Shown here piece by piece: positions 1-9,023 of a stretch of DNA of 64,000 nt. Position numbers and translations under genes: made by a program. The DNA is from Candidatus Hydrogenedens sp. (GTDB lineage: Bacteria; Hydrogenedentota; Hydrogenedentia; Hydrogenedentales; JAEUWI01). The stretch covers positions 430,001 to 494,000 of the forward strand of contig WGMK01000015.1 of assembly GCA_016125095.1 (NCBI GenBank). The letters run 5' to 3'. How positions within the stretch are numbered: the stretch's first letter is position 1; every line of letters starts with the position of its first letter. The notes below the pieces were generated by a model. It was not told the DNA's origin. It did no database searches and worked only from the letters and a program-made list of their open reading frames with translations.

Positions 1-69
1 AGGGTCGCAAAGAGTAGCATTTCTGAAACGGATTGTCAACCCCCGCGACAAGAACTTTTTTCGGCACCT

Positions 70-990
70 TCAGGGGCGTTTCGCCGCCCGCGCTCCGGCG
101 CGCCATCCGCGGCCGCGCTGGCAGAAAAACACGCGCCGATAGATGTGCCCCAGCAGGCGGATGTCGGGCTCCGCGCCAGCACAGGCCCGGATGTAGAAGG
201 GCACGAACATCCAGTCGAGCATGCGGCGCGCATAATCTCGCGGCACGGGATAGCGCCGCAGAATCTCGGGATCGCGCGAGATTTCGAATAGGCGGCGCAA
301 TCCAATCCCCTTCTGGTAATGCGATTCCAGTTCACTGGAAAAACTGCTTGTATAGGCAATATAGGCGATCGCTTCGCCAACAATGCGGGCGCGCATTCCC
401 GTTCTTTGCAGCCGCAGCGCGAGGTCCGCGTCGGCAAAGGGCGGTGCGCCATACTGCTCGTCGAAGCCCCCCGCGGCCAGCACGCGCTCGCGTTCGTACA
501 GGATGTTCGATCGGCGCCAGTCGAGGTAGCCGATTTCCCCCGCGTCGTTTCCCAGCTGCTGCGCGCCGGTCATGAACCACGCGGTCAATGCCGCCGCGTC
601 GAGCTGGGGGTGGGGGCGGATGCAGCCCACGCTGCTGAACCCCGGGCCATGTTCCCGGTAGGCGGCCCGGTGCAGTTCTACCAGCCGGGGACTCGCCAGT
701 ACGGATTGGTCGAGCAGCAGGACCAGTTTGCCGTGCGCATTGCGGATGGCCTCGTTGAGCACGGGCAGGATGCCGGTCTTGCCGGCGCGTGCCACGCGCG
801 TGGGCACCGGTGCGCCCTGTCCATAATTACGCACGGCCTCGAGCACGGCGGTATCGTGGCTGGCGTCGCCGATGATGACTTCCATGCGCGATGCGGGAAA
901 GGTCTGCTGTTCGATATGCAGCAGCATGACGGGCAGCCGGTCGGCATTTCCCTCGACGGCAACGATAACGCTGATTTCGATGTCTTGCAT
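70..990 (-). CDS. Family 2 glycosyltransferase (GT-A fold)
   Basis: This predicted cytoplasmic glycosyltransferase of 306 residues would transfer a sugar from a nucleotide-sugar donor to an envelope or exopolysaccharide acceptor. The N-terminus ISVIVAVEGNADRLP (about 6-20) is the first strand of a GT2 Rossmann-like fold. GDASHD (41-46) and KLVLLLDQS (88-96) sit where GT2 enzymes carry their donor- and metal-binding acidic residues. GGFDEQYG...FADADLALRL (174-193) matches the conserved 'GGFDE..ED.DL..R' acceptor segment. The C-terminal 80 residues are basic and amphipathic, with no clear membrane span. It is divergent from the YfhO-like gene and no partner gene identifies its acceptor. The family call is firm; the substrate is unknown. 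Confidence 0.8.
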   Translation of the reverse strand: MQDIEISVIVAVEGNADRLPVMLLHIEQQTFPASRMEVIIGDASHDTAVLEAVRNYGQGAPVPTRVARAGKTGILPVLNEAIRNAHGKLVLLLDQSVLASPRLVELHRAAYREHGPGFSSVGCIRPHPQLDAAALTAWFMTGAQQLGNDAGEIGYLDWRRSNILYERERVLAAGGFDEQYGAPPFADADLALRLQRTGMRARIVGEAIAYIAYTSSFSSELESHYQKGIGLRRLFEISRDPEILRRYPVPRDYARRMLDWMFVPFYIRACAGAEPDIRLLGHIYRRVFFCQRGRGWRAGARAAKRP

Positions 991-1143
991 GAATTCGGCC
1001 TGTCCATTTCGCGTCGTTGCAGGATACTGGCGGCGCGGGTTCGGGGCAAGCCCGCTCGATCAGCAGCGGGAAAGGGTGATAGCATCCGCGCCCATGCGTG
1101 TTTTGATTTCTTATGGCGGTCGTCCTCGGGGGCGCCGGTGCTG

Positions 1144-3393
1144 ATGGTCTCCCGGGCCCAGGGCAGTTACACCGGCCTGCTGTTTTGCAGTATCGCCTTG
1201 GCGATTGCCGCTCCGGTGTTCTGGTATGGCGTGGAAACCCCCGCCGCCGCCGGGGCAGCCGTTGTCGTGGAGTCGGGCACGGTAGCTCATGAATGGGCGG
1301 TGACCACGTTTATCGGCCGCGCCCTCGACGAACACGCGCTGCCGCTGTGGTCCACCGAGCTGCGCTCGGGTTTCCCCTTCTTTCTAGTGCCTCAACACGC
1401 GGCGTTTCACCCGGTGCGGGCGCTGCTGCTGGCCATGGGCCCGCGCGAGGCGACCATCTCGGCCGCCTTGCTGGTGCTGTTGTGCGCGGGACTCAGCATG
1501 TTGCTGCTGTGCCGGTCCATGGGCCTGAAATGGACCGCATGTCTTTTGGGTGCAACGGTTTATGCTTTCGGGGGAAGCGGTGCAGCATCCATGAACCTGC
1601 TCGGCCATGGCACGGTCTATGCGTTCGCGCCGCTGGTGTTTTGGGGCTTCCGCCTGCATTTGCGGCACGCCCAGCGCTCCGGCGTGATGCTGGCGGGCCT
1701 CGCGCTGGGGGTGATGCTGTTGGGTGGCGCGCCCTTGCCTGCTGCGGGCGTGCTTCTGATTGCTTTGGCCTGGGCGGCCGCAGGCGAGTGGTCCTGGCCG
1801 CCCGCGTTCGCCCGGACCCTTCGGGCGGCCCAGGCCGGGTTCGGCGCGGTGCTGATTGCCTGCGGCGTGGCCGCAGTGCAATGGCTGCCCACACTGGCCT
1901 GGATGCCTGCCCTGCAAGACCCCGCCTCGGCGCTCTATGCCCCGGCGCTGGACGGCCAGGCGCCGCTGCAGGCCTCGCGGGCTTTGCGGCACCTGCTGGC
2001 CCCCGAGGGAGGTCTGCCGCCTCTAGGCTATCTCGGCGCGGCCGCGCTCCTTTTCTTGCCGGCTTCGCTCGCCGCCGCCCGCCGCGTCCGCCCGATCGCC
2101 TGGATTACGGCCTGTTTCGCCGCTGCCATGATGGGCGTGGCCTGGTCGGATCTCGCGGCGGACTGGGCATGGGTCGATGCGGGACTGTTGCTTTTCTGGG
2201 CCGCGCTGCCCGCCTCGCTGCTCTGCGCGTTCGGCGCCGATGCGGTGCTTTTCCCTGGACGCAGCCCGCGCGCCCTGTCCTCCTGGATGCCTGCCGCGCT
2301 GTTTCTCGCCACGCTCGCCGTCCTGACGCCGCTCGCCCCCGCGTCCTCGCGCGGATGGCTGCTGACCGTGGGCATCGTGGCGCTGTTCGCGATGGCACTC
2401 CGGCTTCGTTGGTTTTCGGTCGCGGCAGGCAACCTCGCGGTGCTGCTGGTCTTCGCCGAACTCTATGCGGGCGGCGGGCATGTGTATGGTCACCCGGTAT
2501 TGCAGCCGCCGGTGCAGCAACAATACGAGTCGCTTTGGGAAGCGCTTCAGGCGCGCGCGCTGGGCGACCGCGTGCTGCTGGGGGATGGCCTGGGCGGAGG
2601 ACAGCGCACCTCTTCTCTGCCACTGCTGATGCCGCTTCGCACGGCAGGCGGCGCAGCGGAAACCGTGACAAGTGCAGAAGCGGCCTTCGATGCCGCCGCC
2701 CTGCCCGGCAGCAGGGATTGGTCCCCGGGGCTGCTCAACTACGCGGCCGTGCGCGCCGTCGCGGCCCCGGCGAACAGCCGGTGGACGCAGCTCGCAGACG
2801 ATGCGGACACCGGCAAGGCGTCGTTCCGGCTACGAAACACCCAGGCCGTCGGCGGATTGCGCCTGCTGGTAAACGAGACGGCGCTGCGGCGGGTGCATTG
2901 GACTCCCTATTACGTTCCGGTCTCGGGCCTGGACAATGCGGTGGAAATGCTCAGCGACGAGGCCTTCGACGGAGGACTCGCGTGCGTGCTGGAACTCACG
3001 CAGCCGCAACGGCTTCAGCCCTCGGTACCGGCCCTGCCGCGGGGCACGCAGGCGCCGCCGACCGACCTGACGGCGGTCCGGTGCCAGATAACGCATGAGG
3101 CGGCAAACCTCGTGGAGGTCTCGTATTCGGCGCCGCAGCCCGGCATTCTGGTGTTGGCCGATACCTACGCCCCCGGCTGGACGGCGGTGGTCGATGGACA
3201 AACGGCCCCGGTCTATCGGGCGAACGGCCTGTTCCGCGGCGTGGCAGTGCCGGCGGGCGACCACGCCGTAACGTTCCGATACGATCCGCTGACCCTCTAT
3301 GCCGGGGGAGCGCTCAGTATATTGACGCTGGGAATCGTCGTGCTGCTTGGCATACGCGAACTCTTCCGTCCCCTCGCGAAGGCCGACTTCTAA
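1144..3393 (+). CDS. YfhO-like polytopic membrane protein
   Basis: This integral membrane protein of 749 residues has about a dozen hydrophobic spans in its first 480 residues and a soluble C-terminal domain. Its layout resembles bacterial YfhO / GT-C-type proteins. YfhO homologues are linked to glycosylation of cell-wall polymers such as lipoteichoic acid. The segment near residue 70, 'LPLWSTELRSGFPF', resembles the loop between the first spans in this family. The C-terminal beta-rich segment (about 655-720, 'LADTYAPGWTAVVDG', 'GVAVPAGDHAVTFRYDP') is very typical of YfhO, and a final span follows. The frame is open far upstream, but that extension overlaps the divergent glycosyltransferase and looks non-coding. 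ATG at 1144 or GTG at 1138 is the likely start. The substrate cannot be told from sequence. Confidence 0.7.
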   Translation: MVSRAQGSYTGLLFCSIALAIAAPVFWYGVETPAAAGAAVVVESGTVAHEWAVTTFIGRALDEHALPLWSTELRSGFPFFLVPQHAAFHPVRALLLAMGPREATISAALLVLLCAGLSMLLLCRSMGLKWTACLLGATVYAFGGSGAASMNLLGHGTVYAFAPLVFWGFRLHLRHAQRSGVMLAGLALGVMLLGGAPLPAAGVLLIALAWAAAGEWSWPPAFARTLRAAQAGFGAVLIACGVAAVQWLPTLAWMPALQDPASALYAPALDGQAPLQASRALRHLLAPEGGLPPLGYLGAAALLFLPASLAAARRVRPIAWITACFAAAMMGVAWSDLAADWAWVDAGLLLFWAALPASLLCAFGADAVLFPGRSPRALSSWMPAALFLATLAVLTPLAPASSRGWLLTVGIVALFAMALRLRWFSVAAGNLAVLLVFAELYAGGGHVYGHPVLQPPVQQQYESLWEALQARALGDRVLLGDGLGGGQRTSSLPLLMPLRTAGGAAETVTSAEAAFDAAALPGSRDWSPGLLNYAAVRAVAAPANSRWTQLADDADTGKASFRLRNTQAVGGLRLLVNETALRRVHWTPYYVPVSGLDNAVEMLSDEAFDGGLACVLELTQPQRLQPSVPALPRGTQAPPTDLTAVRCQITHEAANLVEVSYSAPQPGILVLADTYAPGWTAVVDGQTAPVYRANGLFRGVAVPAGDHAVTFRYDPLTLYAGGALSILTLGIVVLLGIRELFRPLAKADF

Positions 3394-3413
3394 GCACGTC
3401 CGCCGCGAATTGT

Positions 3414-3442
3414 TTGCACGGCTGTCTGCTTTCGTTTACATA
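3414..3442 (+). promoter_or_regulatory. Sigma-70-type promoter for the lytic transglycosylase gene
   Basis: TTGCAC (3414-3419) and TACATA (3437-3442) are separated by 17 bases. They lie 29 bases before the ATG at 3472, and an AAGGAG ribosome binding site is at 3460-3465. The match is by eye. Confidence 0.5.
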
Positions 3443-3471
3443 GGAACCTGGCAATAACCGAAGGAGCGTCG

Positions 3472-5496
3472 ATGATGTTGAGCGGACTGTTTGTGGTCCT
3501 GTGTCTTGCCGGTGCGGAATTGGACGGTTCGGAGGCCTTTCTCCGCGGGGCCGACCTGCAACGGGCGGGCAACTACGCCGGGGCCATCGAGCAGTTTATC
3601 GAGGCCGAGGCCGCGGGTACCGCGCTTCGGCCGTACGCCATGCTCCGCATCGCCGCCTGCCGCGACGACGCCGGCGACGGTAACGGCGCCATCGGCATCT
3701 GCCGGCAAGTGCTGCAAACCTATCCCTCGGGTCCCTGGGGCAGGCTGGCCGAGGCGCAGCTATACGAGGTACACGCGAAGCGCGGTACGCTGGAGAGTGC
3801 GGTAAAGATCGGCGAATCCTTCATGAATGTTCCCGTGCTTCCGTGGTGGCTGGAAGATGTGGCGTGGAAAAACGGCGAGTCGTTATTGAAGGTCCCGGGC
3901 GACGAGGATACCGGCTACGCGTATTTCCGGGGCGTGGTGGAAAACTCTATCTTTCCGGACAAGCGCCTGAGCGCATCTCGAAAGCTGATGGCCTCGGCGT
4001 CGCCGCGCGACCGCGTGACCGCGCTGAAGGGCATGGTGCGATCGAGCGCTTTCGACGAGGCCGCCAAGTCTATGGAGCAATCGCCCCTGCAACTGGCGGA
4101 CGCGCAGGGGCAACCCATTCCCGCGGTGACCGTGGCGCGGAAGCTCGCGGCGCAATCCGCTGCGGAGCGCCAGGCCGCGTTGGCCCCGATTCTGGCCGAT
4201 GAAACCAACAGCACGCGCCTGCTGCTGGCCGCCGTATATGCCGCGCGCAAGGACGCCGAGGCCGGCAACATGGATGCCGCGCTTGCGATGACGCGCTTGT
4301 TGGTCGATGTGTTTCCTGCGGCGCGCGAGACCGGCGACACCGTGTGGTGGCTGGCGAAACGGGTCGAGAGCAAGCAGGGCTACGACGCCGCCGTTCCCTT
4401 GTTCGAGCTGCTGGCCACGGGCTGCCCGACCCATTTCCGCGCGGACGACACGGTGCTGTACATGGCCGAGCAGGAACTGGCCCGCGGCCAGCGCGCCAAG
4501 GCCGAAGGCTATTATGAGCGTCTGGGCGATACCTATGCTGACAGCCGATTCCGGGACTTCGCCTATTACAAGGGCGCGGAGCTCGCGGTGGAGCTGGGAC
4601 AGACCGACGCCGCCGTGGCCAAGTTCCGCAAGGCGGTATCCGTGGGACCGGGCCGGTACTACGCCCACCGCGCACTCGACCGCATCGGCGTCGATGGCGG
4701 CTTGAACCTGCGGGTGGACGGAAGCCGCCCGGTGCTGCAGGTGATGCCCGAGCTACGCGAGCCGCTCCCCCCCACGCCTACCTTGTTCCGCGAATCGGTG
4801 CAGTACAAGCGCCTGCAGTTTTTCGGACGGCACGGCTTGGACGAGGGCGAATGGGAAGCGCTCGATCTGCTGATTCGGCTCGGCAACGACCCCGGTCAGG
4901 AGATCTTTTACCAGCCCATCGCCGAGGCGGGCTTCGCGCATACGGCCCTGCAATACGCCATCGAGCACGGCTGGGGCGCGCAGGGCGACGCCAAGACCGT
5001 GGCGCGGCAGCGCCTCGAACTGCCCCGCGCCTATTGGGACGATGCCATCGCGCTGGGCAAGGAAACCGGCGTCGATCCCTACCTGATGCTGGCCGTCGCC
5101 AAGCAGGAGAGCACCTACCGCGCCACCGTGCAGTCCCACGCCGGGGCCACGGGCGTGATGCAATTGATGCCCTCCACCGCCAAATGGCTGGTGAAAGTGG
5201 AAGACGGCATCCAGGACGGCCACTACGACAACCTGAAATCTCCCGCGAACAGCTTGCGATTGGGGGCCTTTTACCTGCGCCGGATGATCAACACCTACGA
5301 CGGGAACCTGGTCTTCGCCGTCGCGGCCTACAATGGCGGTCCGGGCAACGTGAACAAGTGGCGGCGGCAGTTCTCTACGGCCGACCTCGATGCGTGGATC
5401 GAATCCATTCCCTTCACCGAAACGCGCGATTACGTGCGCAAGGTGCTGGGCTACTACGCCGCCTACCATTCACTTTACCCGCCCGTGGAATACTGA
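3472..5496 (+). CDS. TPR-containing lytic murein transglycosylase (SLT domain)
   Basis: This predicted periplasmic enzyme of 674 residues cleaves the MurNAc-GlcNAc bond of peptidoglycan to give 1,6-anhydro ends. A short hydrophobic N-terminus (MMLSGLFVVLCLAGA) could be a signal peptide or anchor. It is followed by a long alpha-helical TPR-like region (about 20-500) with repeats such as 'ADLQRAGNYAGAIEQF'. The C-terminal SLT domain (about 525-670) contains the canonical 'AVAKQES' with catalytic Glu546, 'GATGVMQLMPSTA' and 'AAYNGGPGNVNKW'. The layout resembles soluble Slt70. ATG at 3472 has AAGGAG eight bases upstream. It is preceded by a good promoter and followed by the beta-helix gene, which has its own possible promoter, so it is probably monocistronic. 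Confidence 0.92.
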   Translation: MMLSGLFVVLCLAGAELDGSEAFLRGADLQRAGNYAGAIEQFIEAEAAGTALRPYAMLRIAACRDDAGDGNGAIGICRQVLQTYPSGPWGRLAEAQLYEVHAKRGTLESAVKIGESFMNVPVLPWWLEDVAWKNGESLLKVPGDEDTGYAYFRGVVENSIFPDKRLSASRKLMASASPRDRVTALKGMVRSSAFDEAAKSMEQSPLQLADAQGQPIPAVTVARKLAAQSAAERQAALAPILADETNSTRLLLAAVYAARKDAEAGNMDAALAMTRLLVDVFPAARETGDTVWWLAKRVESKQGYDAAVPLFELLATGCPTHFRADDTVLYMAEQELARGQRAKAEGYYERLGDTYADSRFRDFAYYKGAELAVELGQTDAAVAKFRKAVSVGPGRYYAHRALDRIGVDGGLNLRVDGSRPVLQVMPELREPLPPTPTLFRESVQYKRLQFFGRHGLDEGEWEALDLLIRLGNDPGQEIFYQPIAEAGFAHTALQYAIEHGWGAQGDAKTVARQRLELPRAYWDDAIALGKETGVDPYLMLAVAKQESTYRATVQSHAGATGVMQLMPSTAKWLVKVEDGIQDGHYDNLKSPANSLRLGAFYLRRMINTYDGNLVFAVAAYNGGPGNVNKWRRQFSTADLDAWIESIPFTETRDYVRKVLGYYAAYHSLYPPVEY

Positions 5497-5512
5497 GATT
5501 TCAGCAGTTTCC

Positions 5513-5542
5513 TTGCGTGGAGAAGCGGACCTCCAGTATCCT
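5513..5542 (+). promoter_or_regulatory. Possible promoter of the beta-helix surface protein
   Basis: TTGCGT (5513-5518) and TATCCT (5537-5542), 18 bases apart, lie 46 bases before the ATG. The ribosome binding site AGGAAGG is just upstream of the start. The -10 match is moderate. Confidence 0.35.
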
Positions 5543-5588
5543 GCGGCCTACGATTTGTACCTTGATCCGATTGCAGGAAGGGTCCGCC

Positions 5589-7808
5589 ATGAAAGCCTCT
5601 GCGCGCCTCGCGAAACTCCATCAACTACTTGCCTTGGCACTTGCCGCGGCGGCGGTCCTCTCGCTGCCAGCGGGCTCCGCTCGTGCACAACTCATCAGCG
5701 GCGAGGTAGTCGTCACCGCCCTGACGGCGGAAAAAGGCACGGGTGACGGAGAAGGCACCGTTGATGGAGAGGGTATCGCTGAGGGACCCGTCGATGGAGA
5801 GGGCACCGTTGAGGGATCGATTGACGGCGAAGGCGTCACCGAAGGGAGCGCCGAGGGAGCGAGCGAAGGCGCGGTAGAGGGCTCGGCCGACGGCGAGGGC
5901 GTATCGGAGGGCGTCGTTGAAGGCACCGCCGAGGGTGAAGGCCTTGCGGAGGGCAGCATCGAGGGCGAAGGCGCGATTGAGGGAACGCCCGAAGGCACGG
6001 TGGACGGCGAGGGTGTACTGGAAGGAAGCACCGACGGGGAAGGCGCGATCGAGGGGACCCTCGACGGCGAGGGTACTTTCGAGGGCCTCCCGGATGGAGA
6101 AGGCGTTCTGGAAGGAGAAGGCTCCATCGAAGGCGTGGTCGAGGGCGAAGGCGGCGGCGAGGGCGTGGTCGATCTTTCCAACGTGGTCTTTGTGAACCAG
6201 GCCGTGGACATTGAAAATGGCGACGGCTTGTCTTGGGAAACCGCCGTGCGCCGTATCCAGGCGGGTATCAATATCGCGGCGAATCTCGGCCGCACGGAGG
6301 TGTGGGTGGCGCGCGGCGATTACGCCGAGCAGCGCGGTTCGAACGGCGCGCTGGTCCTGAGCCCGGGCATGGCCATCTATGGCGGCTTCGACGGCACCGA
6401 GGACAACACCAACGACCACGACCCCGAGCGCAACGTAACCATCATCAACGGCAGCACGTCGAACACCGGCAACCCGGCGCTGAACGTAGTGGTGGGTGCC
6501 GAGGGCGTATATCTCGACGGATTCGTGATCCGCGGCGGCGCGGGCGCGGGTGCCGGCCTGAAGCTGCAGAACGGCGCCATGGGCATCGAGCGCTGCATCT
6601 TTATCGAAAACAGCTCGACCACCTTCGGCGGCGGCATCATCGTGGCCAATGGCGCACTGGACATCCGCGATTCGGTGGTGCGCGACAACGCGGCGCAGAT
6701 TCAGGGCGGTGGCATTGCGCTGACCGGCAGCACGCTGTATGCGGAAAACGTCCTGTTCTACCGCAATTCGACGGCCGGCTCGGGCGGCGCCCTGCATGTA
6801 GGCGGCAGTTCCGACACGACGCTCGTGCGCTGCCGCTTCACCGAAAACCTGGCCGAGCTTGAGGGCGGCGCGGTGTATCTCTCTGGCGGGTCCGGCTTTA
6901 CGGCGGACGCCTCCTGGTTCGGCCGGAACACCGCCCTGCAATTCGGCGGCGCGTTCCGCATGGTGGAGAACGACGCGGCGCTGCTGCGCAATTGCGTGTT
7001 CAGCCTCAATCGCTCGGAAATTCACGGCGGCGCGATTAGCAACAACAACGCCAGTCCGACGTTCCAGAACTGCACGTTCTCCGGCAATGCGGCGGTCTCG
7101 CGCGGCTCGGTGATGTTCAATCAGGTGGCCAGCCTACCCGTGCTGAATAACTGCATCCTGGCGGGCAACCCCGGCGAGACCATTGGTAACGAAGACTCGA
7201 GCGGCGCGACCGTATCGTTCTCGATTGTTCAGGGCGTGGTGGTGGCGGGGCTGAACAACCTGACGACCAATCCCCTGTTCACGAATCCGGCCAACGAGAA
7301 CTACGGCCTGCAGGTGGGCTCGCCGGCCATCGACACCGGCACCTCGGCCAACGCCCCGGCGGAGGATTTCTTCGGCACGGCCCGCGGCATCGACGGCGAC
7401 GGGCTGGGCGCGCTGGGCGGCGACGGCTCGGACTTCGACCGCGGCGCCTTCGAGGCGCTGGAAGACGGCAGCGTGAGCGGCCTGGTGCAGGACGCCCGCG
7501 AGGTGCCCCGGCTGGAACATGCGGCCGACACCAGCGGCAACAACAAGATCGAGTTGTCGGAACTGCTCCGCGTGATTCAGTTCTACAACGCCGACGGCTA
7601 CGTCTGCGACGACGGCACCGAGGACGGCTTCGCACCGCAAGATCCTCAAACGACTGGAGATACAAGCTGCGAACCCCACAGCAGCGACTTCATCGGACCC
7701 GATTTTGTCATTAACCTGAGTGAGCTCTTGCGCGGCATTCAGCTGTTCAACGCGGGCGGCTATTTCCTCTGCGGCGGTGATGAAGACGGATTCTGCCCCT
7801 TCGACTGA
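5589..7808 (+). CDS. Secreted beta-helix surface protein with EG-repeat linker and tandem C-terminal SELLR repeats
   Basis: This is a secreted or surface protein of 739 residues. Residues 1-31 are a signal peptide ending at ARA|Q. Residues 50-195 are a low-complexity acidic tract built from units such as EG-x-x-DGEG. Residues 197-600 look like a right-handed parallel beta-helix of the polymorphic-outer-membrane / Pmp kind, with repeated 'GG.I....', 'F..N.A', 'C.F..N' rungs. Motifs such as 'NCTFSGNAAVSRGSV' and 'AIDTGTSANAPAEDFFG' are typical of probable extracellular adhesins or polysaccharide-binding proteins. Residues 640-739 carry two copies of a dockerin-like motif, 'NKIELSELLRVIQFYNADGY' and 'FVINLSELLRGIQLFNAGGY'. 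Each is followed by Cys and 'EDGF.P', possibly a calcium-binding or cell-attachment module. A strong terminator follows. Function is unknown beyond surface location. Confidence 0.8.
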   Translation: MKASARLAKLHQLLALALAAAAVLSLPAGSARAQLISGEVVVTALTAEKGTGDGEGTVDGEGIAEGPVDGEGTVEGSIDGEGVTEGSAEGASEGAVEGSADGEGVSEGVVEGTAEGEGLAEGSIEGEGAIEGTPEGTVDGEGVLEGSTDGEGAIEGTLDGEGTFEGLPDGEGVLEGEGSIEGVVEGEGGGEGVVDLSNVVFVNQAVDIENGDGLSWETAVRRIQAGINIAANLGRTEVWVARGDYAEQRGSNGALVLSPGMAIYGGFDGTEDNTNDHDPERNVTIINGSTSNTGNPALNVVVGAEGVYLDGFVIRGGAGAGAGLKLQNGAMGIERCIFIENSSTTFGGGIIVANGALDIRDSVVRDNAAQIQGGGIALTGSTLYAENVLFYRNSTAGSGGALHVGGSSDTTLVRCRFTENLAELEGGAVYLSGGSGFTADASWFGRNTALQFGGAFRMVENDAALLRNCVFSLNRSEIHGGAISNNNASPTFQNCTFSGNAAVSRGSVMFNQVASLPVLNNCILAGNPGETIGNEDSSGATVSFSIVQGVVVAGLNNLTTNPLFTNPANENYGLQVGSPAIDTGTSANAPAEDFFGTARGIDGDGLGALGGDGSDFDRGAFEALEDGSVSGLVQDAREVPRLEHAADTSGNNKIELSELLRVIQFYNADGYVCDDGTEDGFAPQDPQTTGDTSCEPHSSDFIGPDFVINLSELLRGIQLFNAGGYFLCGGDEDGFCPFD
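5735..6172 (+). repeat. Coding low-complexity repeat (EG/DGEG linker)
   Basis: About 435 bases of imperfect 12-30-base units encode alternating EG and DGEG tetrads, residues 50-195 of the beta-helix protein. Composition is almost wholly Glu, Gly, Asp and small residues. This suggests an extended, negatively charged spacer between the signal peptide and the beta-helix. Such tracts tend to change copy number by slippage or recombination. Confidence 0.85.
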
Positions 7809-7834
7809 TTCCCTGCAACGAGAGGCCAGTCATC

Positions 7835-7874
7835 CTCCCCCGGCACCGCAATGGTGCCGGGGGAGATTTCTTTT
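7835..7874 (+). terminator. Rho-independent terminator after the beta-helix gene
   Basis: A perfect 13-bp stem (7835-7847 with 7853-7865, CTCCCCCGGCACC and its complement) encloses a five-base loop and is followed by ATTTCTTTT. It lies 26 bases after the stop codon. Confidence 0.9.
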
Positions 7875-7936
7875 GGTGTAAGTGAATAGCGGGGCGCTGC
7901 TTGCGTCTGTAATGACGGAAGCAGAGGAGGCTGGAC

Positions 7937-8584
7937 ATGAGCATGGCGCTCGACCCCGCCACACGCTATGATATGGCCGCTGTGACGGACCGAGATAACG
8001 ATATAGCGCTGCGCAACCGGGCGGATGAAGCCTTGGTGTCGCAGGCCATCACCGGAAACGCCGACGCCTTCGAGGAGTTGGTAAGGCGTTACCGCAATGA
8101 GGTTTACGCGTTGAGCTATCACTTCGTCAAGAACCGCGAAGACGCTTGGGACATCTCCCAGGAGGTCTTCATCAAGGCTTACCGGTCGCTCTCGAGCTTC
8201 CGGGGCGATGCCGGGTTCAAGACGTGGCTGATGCGGATTACAGCGAACCACTGCAAAGACACGTTCAAGAAGCGGAAGGTGGCGACGGTGCCGCTGATGG
8301 AGGAGGAGGGCGCGCAGTTGGCCCGCAGCGAAGGCACGCCGGAACATACGGCGCACGCGGGCGAATTGGGCGCGGCCATCGACAAGGCGGTGGACAGCCT
8401 GCCGCCGAAGCACAAGATGGCCTTCGTGCTCCGCGAGTACGAAGACCTTTCCTATCAGGAGATGGCGGAGGTGATGCAGTGCAGCATGGGCACGGTGATG
8501 AGCCGCCTGCACCATGCGCGCAAGAAATTGCAGCAGGCGCTCCGCGATTCGGGCGTGCTGGAGGGTGGATACCATGGCGACTGA
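7937..8584 (+). CDS. ECF-type RNA polymerase sigma factor
   Basis: This alternative sigma factor of 215 residues has two domains. Region 2 (about 44-110) contains 'FEELVRRY', 'NREDAWDISQEVFIKAY' and 'FRGDAGFKTWL', which bind core polymerase and the -10 element. Region 4 (about 150-205) contains 'LPPKHKMAFVLREYEDLSYQ' and 'GTVMSRLHHARKKL', a helix-turn-helix for the -35 element. Regions 1 and 3 are absent, as in ECF factors. A GAGGAGG ribosome binding site precedes the ATG. The next gene overlaps it by 11 bases and encodes a one-span membrane protein, the expected place for its anti-sigma factor. The signal it answers is unknown. An N-terminal extension of about 30 residues before region 2 is slightly long for the family. 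Confidence 0.92.
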   Translation: MSMALDPATRYDMAAVTDRDNDIALRNRADEALVSQAITGNADAFEELVRRYRNEVYALSYHFVKNREDAWDISQEVFIKAYRSLSSFRGDAGFKTWLMRITANHCKDTFKKRKVATVPLMEEEGAQLARSEGTPEHTAHAGELGAAIDKAVDSLPPKHKMAFVLREYEDLSYQEMAEVMQCSMGTVMSRLHHARKKLQQALRDSGVLEGGYHGD

Positions 8585-9023
8585 ACAAGACATTATGGCG
8601 CTGGAAACGTGGTTCGACAGCGGGCAGCCGATGCCGGCGGACCTGAAGGCGCGCGTGTCGCAGGACGCGGAACTGCAGGAGTCGCTGCGCGAACTGCAGC
8701 TGATCCGCGACGTGCTGCGCGGGCAGGATACCCCCCGCATCGAAGACGCCCAGTTCCGTACCTTCATGGACGGCATCCGGCAGGAAATGGTCCCCGCGCC
8801 GCGCGGTGTGTTTGCGCGTTGGTGGAGCCTCGCCTCCCTGGCGGCGGCTTCGTTCCTCATTGCGCTCAGCGTGTTCTACATCGGCTGGGGCGACCCCGCC
8901 CCCGTACGGGCCACCGAGGTGGAATCGGTATCGACCGAACTCGAGGGCGCGACGACGGACTTCTACGGTTCGGAAAACGGTACCGCAACGATCTGGATCA
9001 ACCTGGCGGAGGACGACCTCTAG
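8574..9023 (+). CDS. Probable membrane anti-sigma factor
   Basis: This 149-residue protein has a cytoplasmic helical N-terminus (1-80), one transmembrane span (about 83-105) and a short exported tail. Gene order and overlap with the ECF sigma gene suggest that it binds and silences that factor until an envelope signal is sensed. The N-terminus lacks the HxxxCxxC motif of zinc anti-sigma factors, and I see no RskA or FecR signature. The anti-sigma role is therefore inferred from context and topology only. It overlaps the sigma gene by 11 bases and its stop TAG shares a G with the next start, so the three genes are tightly coupled in translation. Confidence 0.6.
   Translation: MATEQDIMALETWFDSGQPMPADLKARVSQDAELQESLRELQLIRDVLRGQDTPRIEDAQFRTFMDGIRQEMVPAPRGVFARWWSLASLAAASFLIALSVFYIGWGDPAPVRATEVESVSTELEGATTDFYGSENGTATIWINLAEDDL

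Noticed and set aside
1..69. A feature in the first 69 bases.
   Set aside because: Contains only sequence downstream of the glycosyltransferase stop; no terminator stem or reading frame could be supported.
319..1143. An open frame that extends the YfhO-like protein 275 codons upstream.
   Set aside because: It is antisense to the glycosyltransferase and has no membrane or family features; typical of high-GC shadow frames. The membrane protein begins near 1144.
4851..5588. A 246-codon in-frame extension of the beta-helix protein.
   Set aside because: It lies out of frame within the lytic transglycosylase; a signal peptide begins at 5589 with a ribosome binding site.
5621..7025. Long minus-strand frames opposite the EG-repeat and beta-helix region.
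   Set aside because: They are antisense readings of a repetitive coding tract; composition (Ser/Pro or Ala/Arg runs) mirrors the plus-strand repeat.
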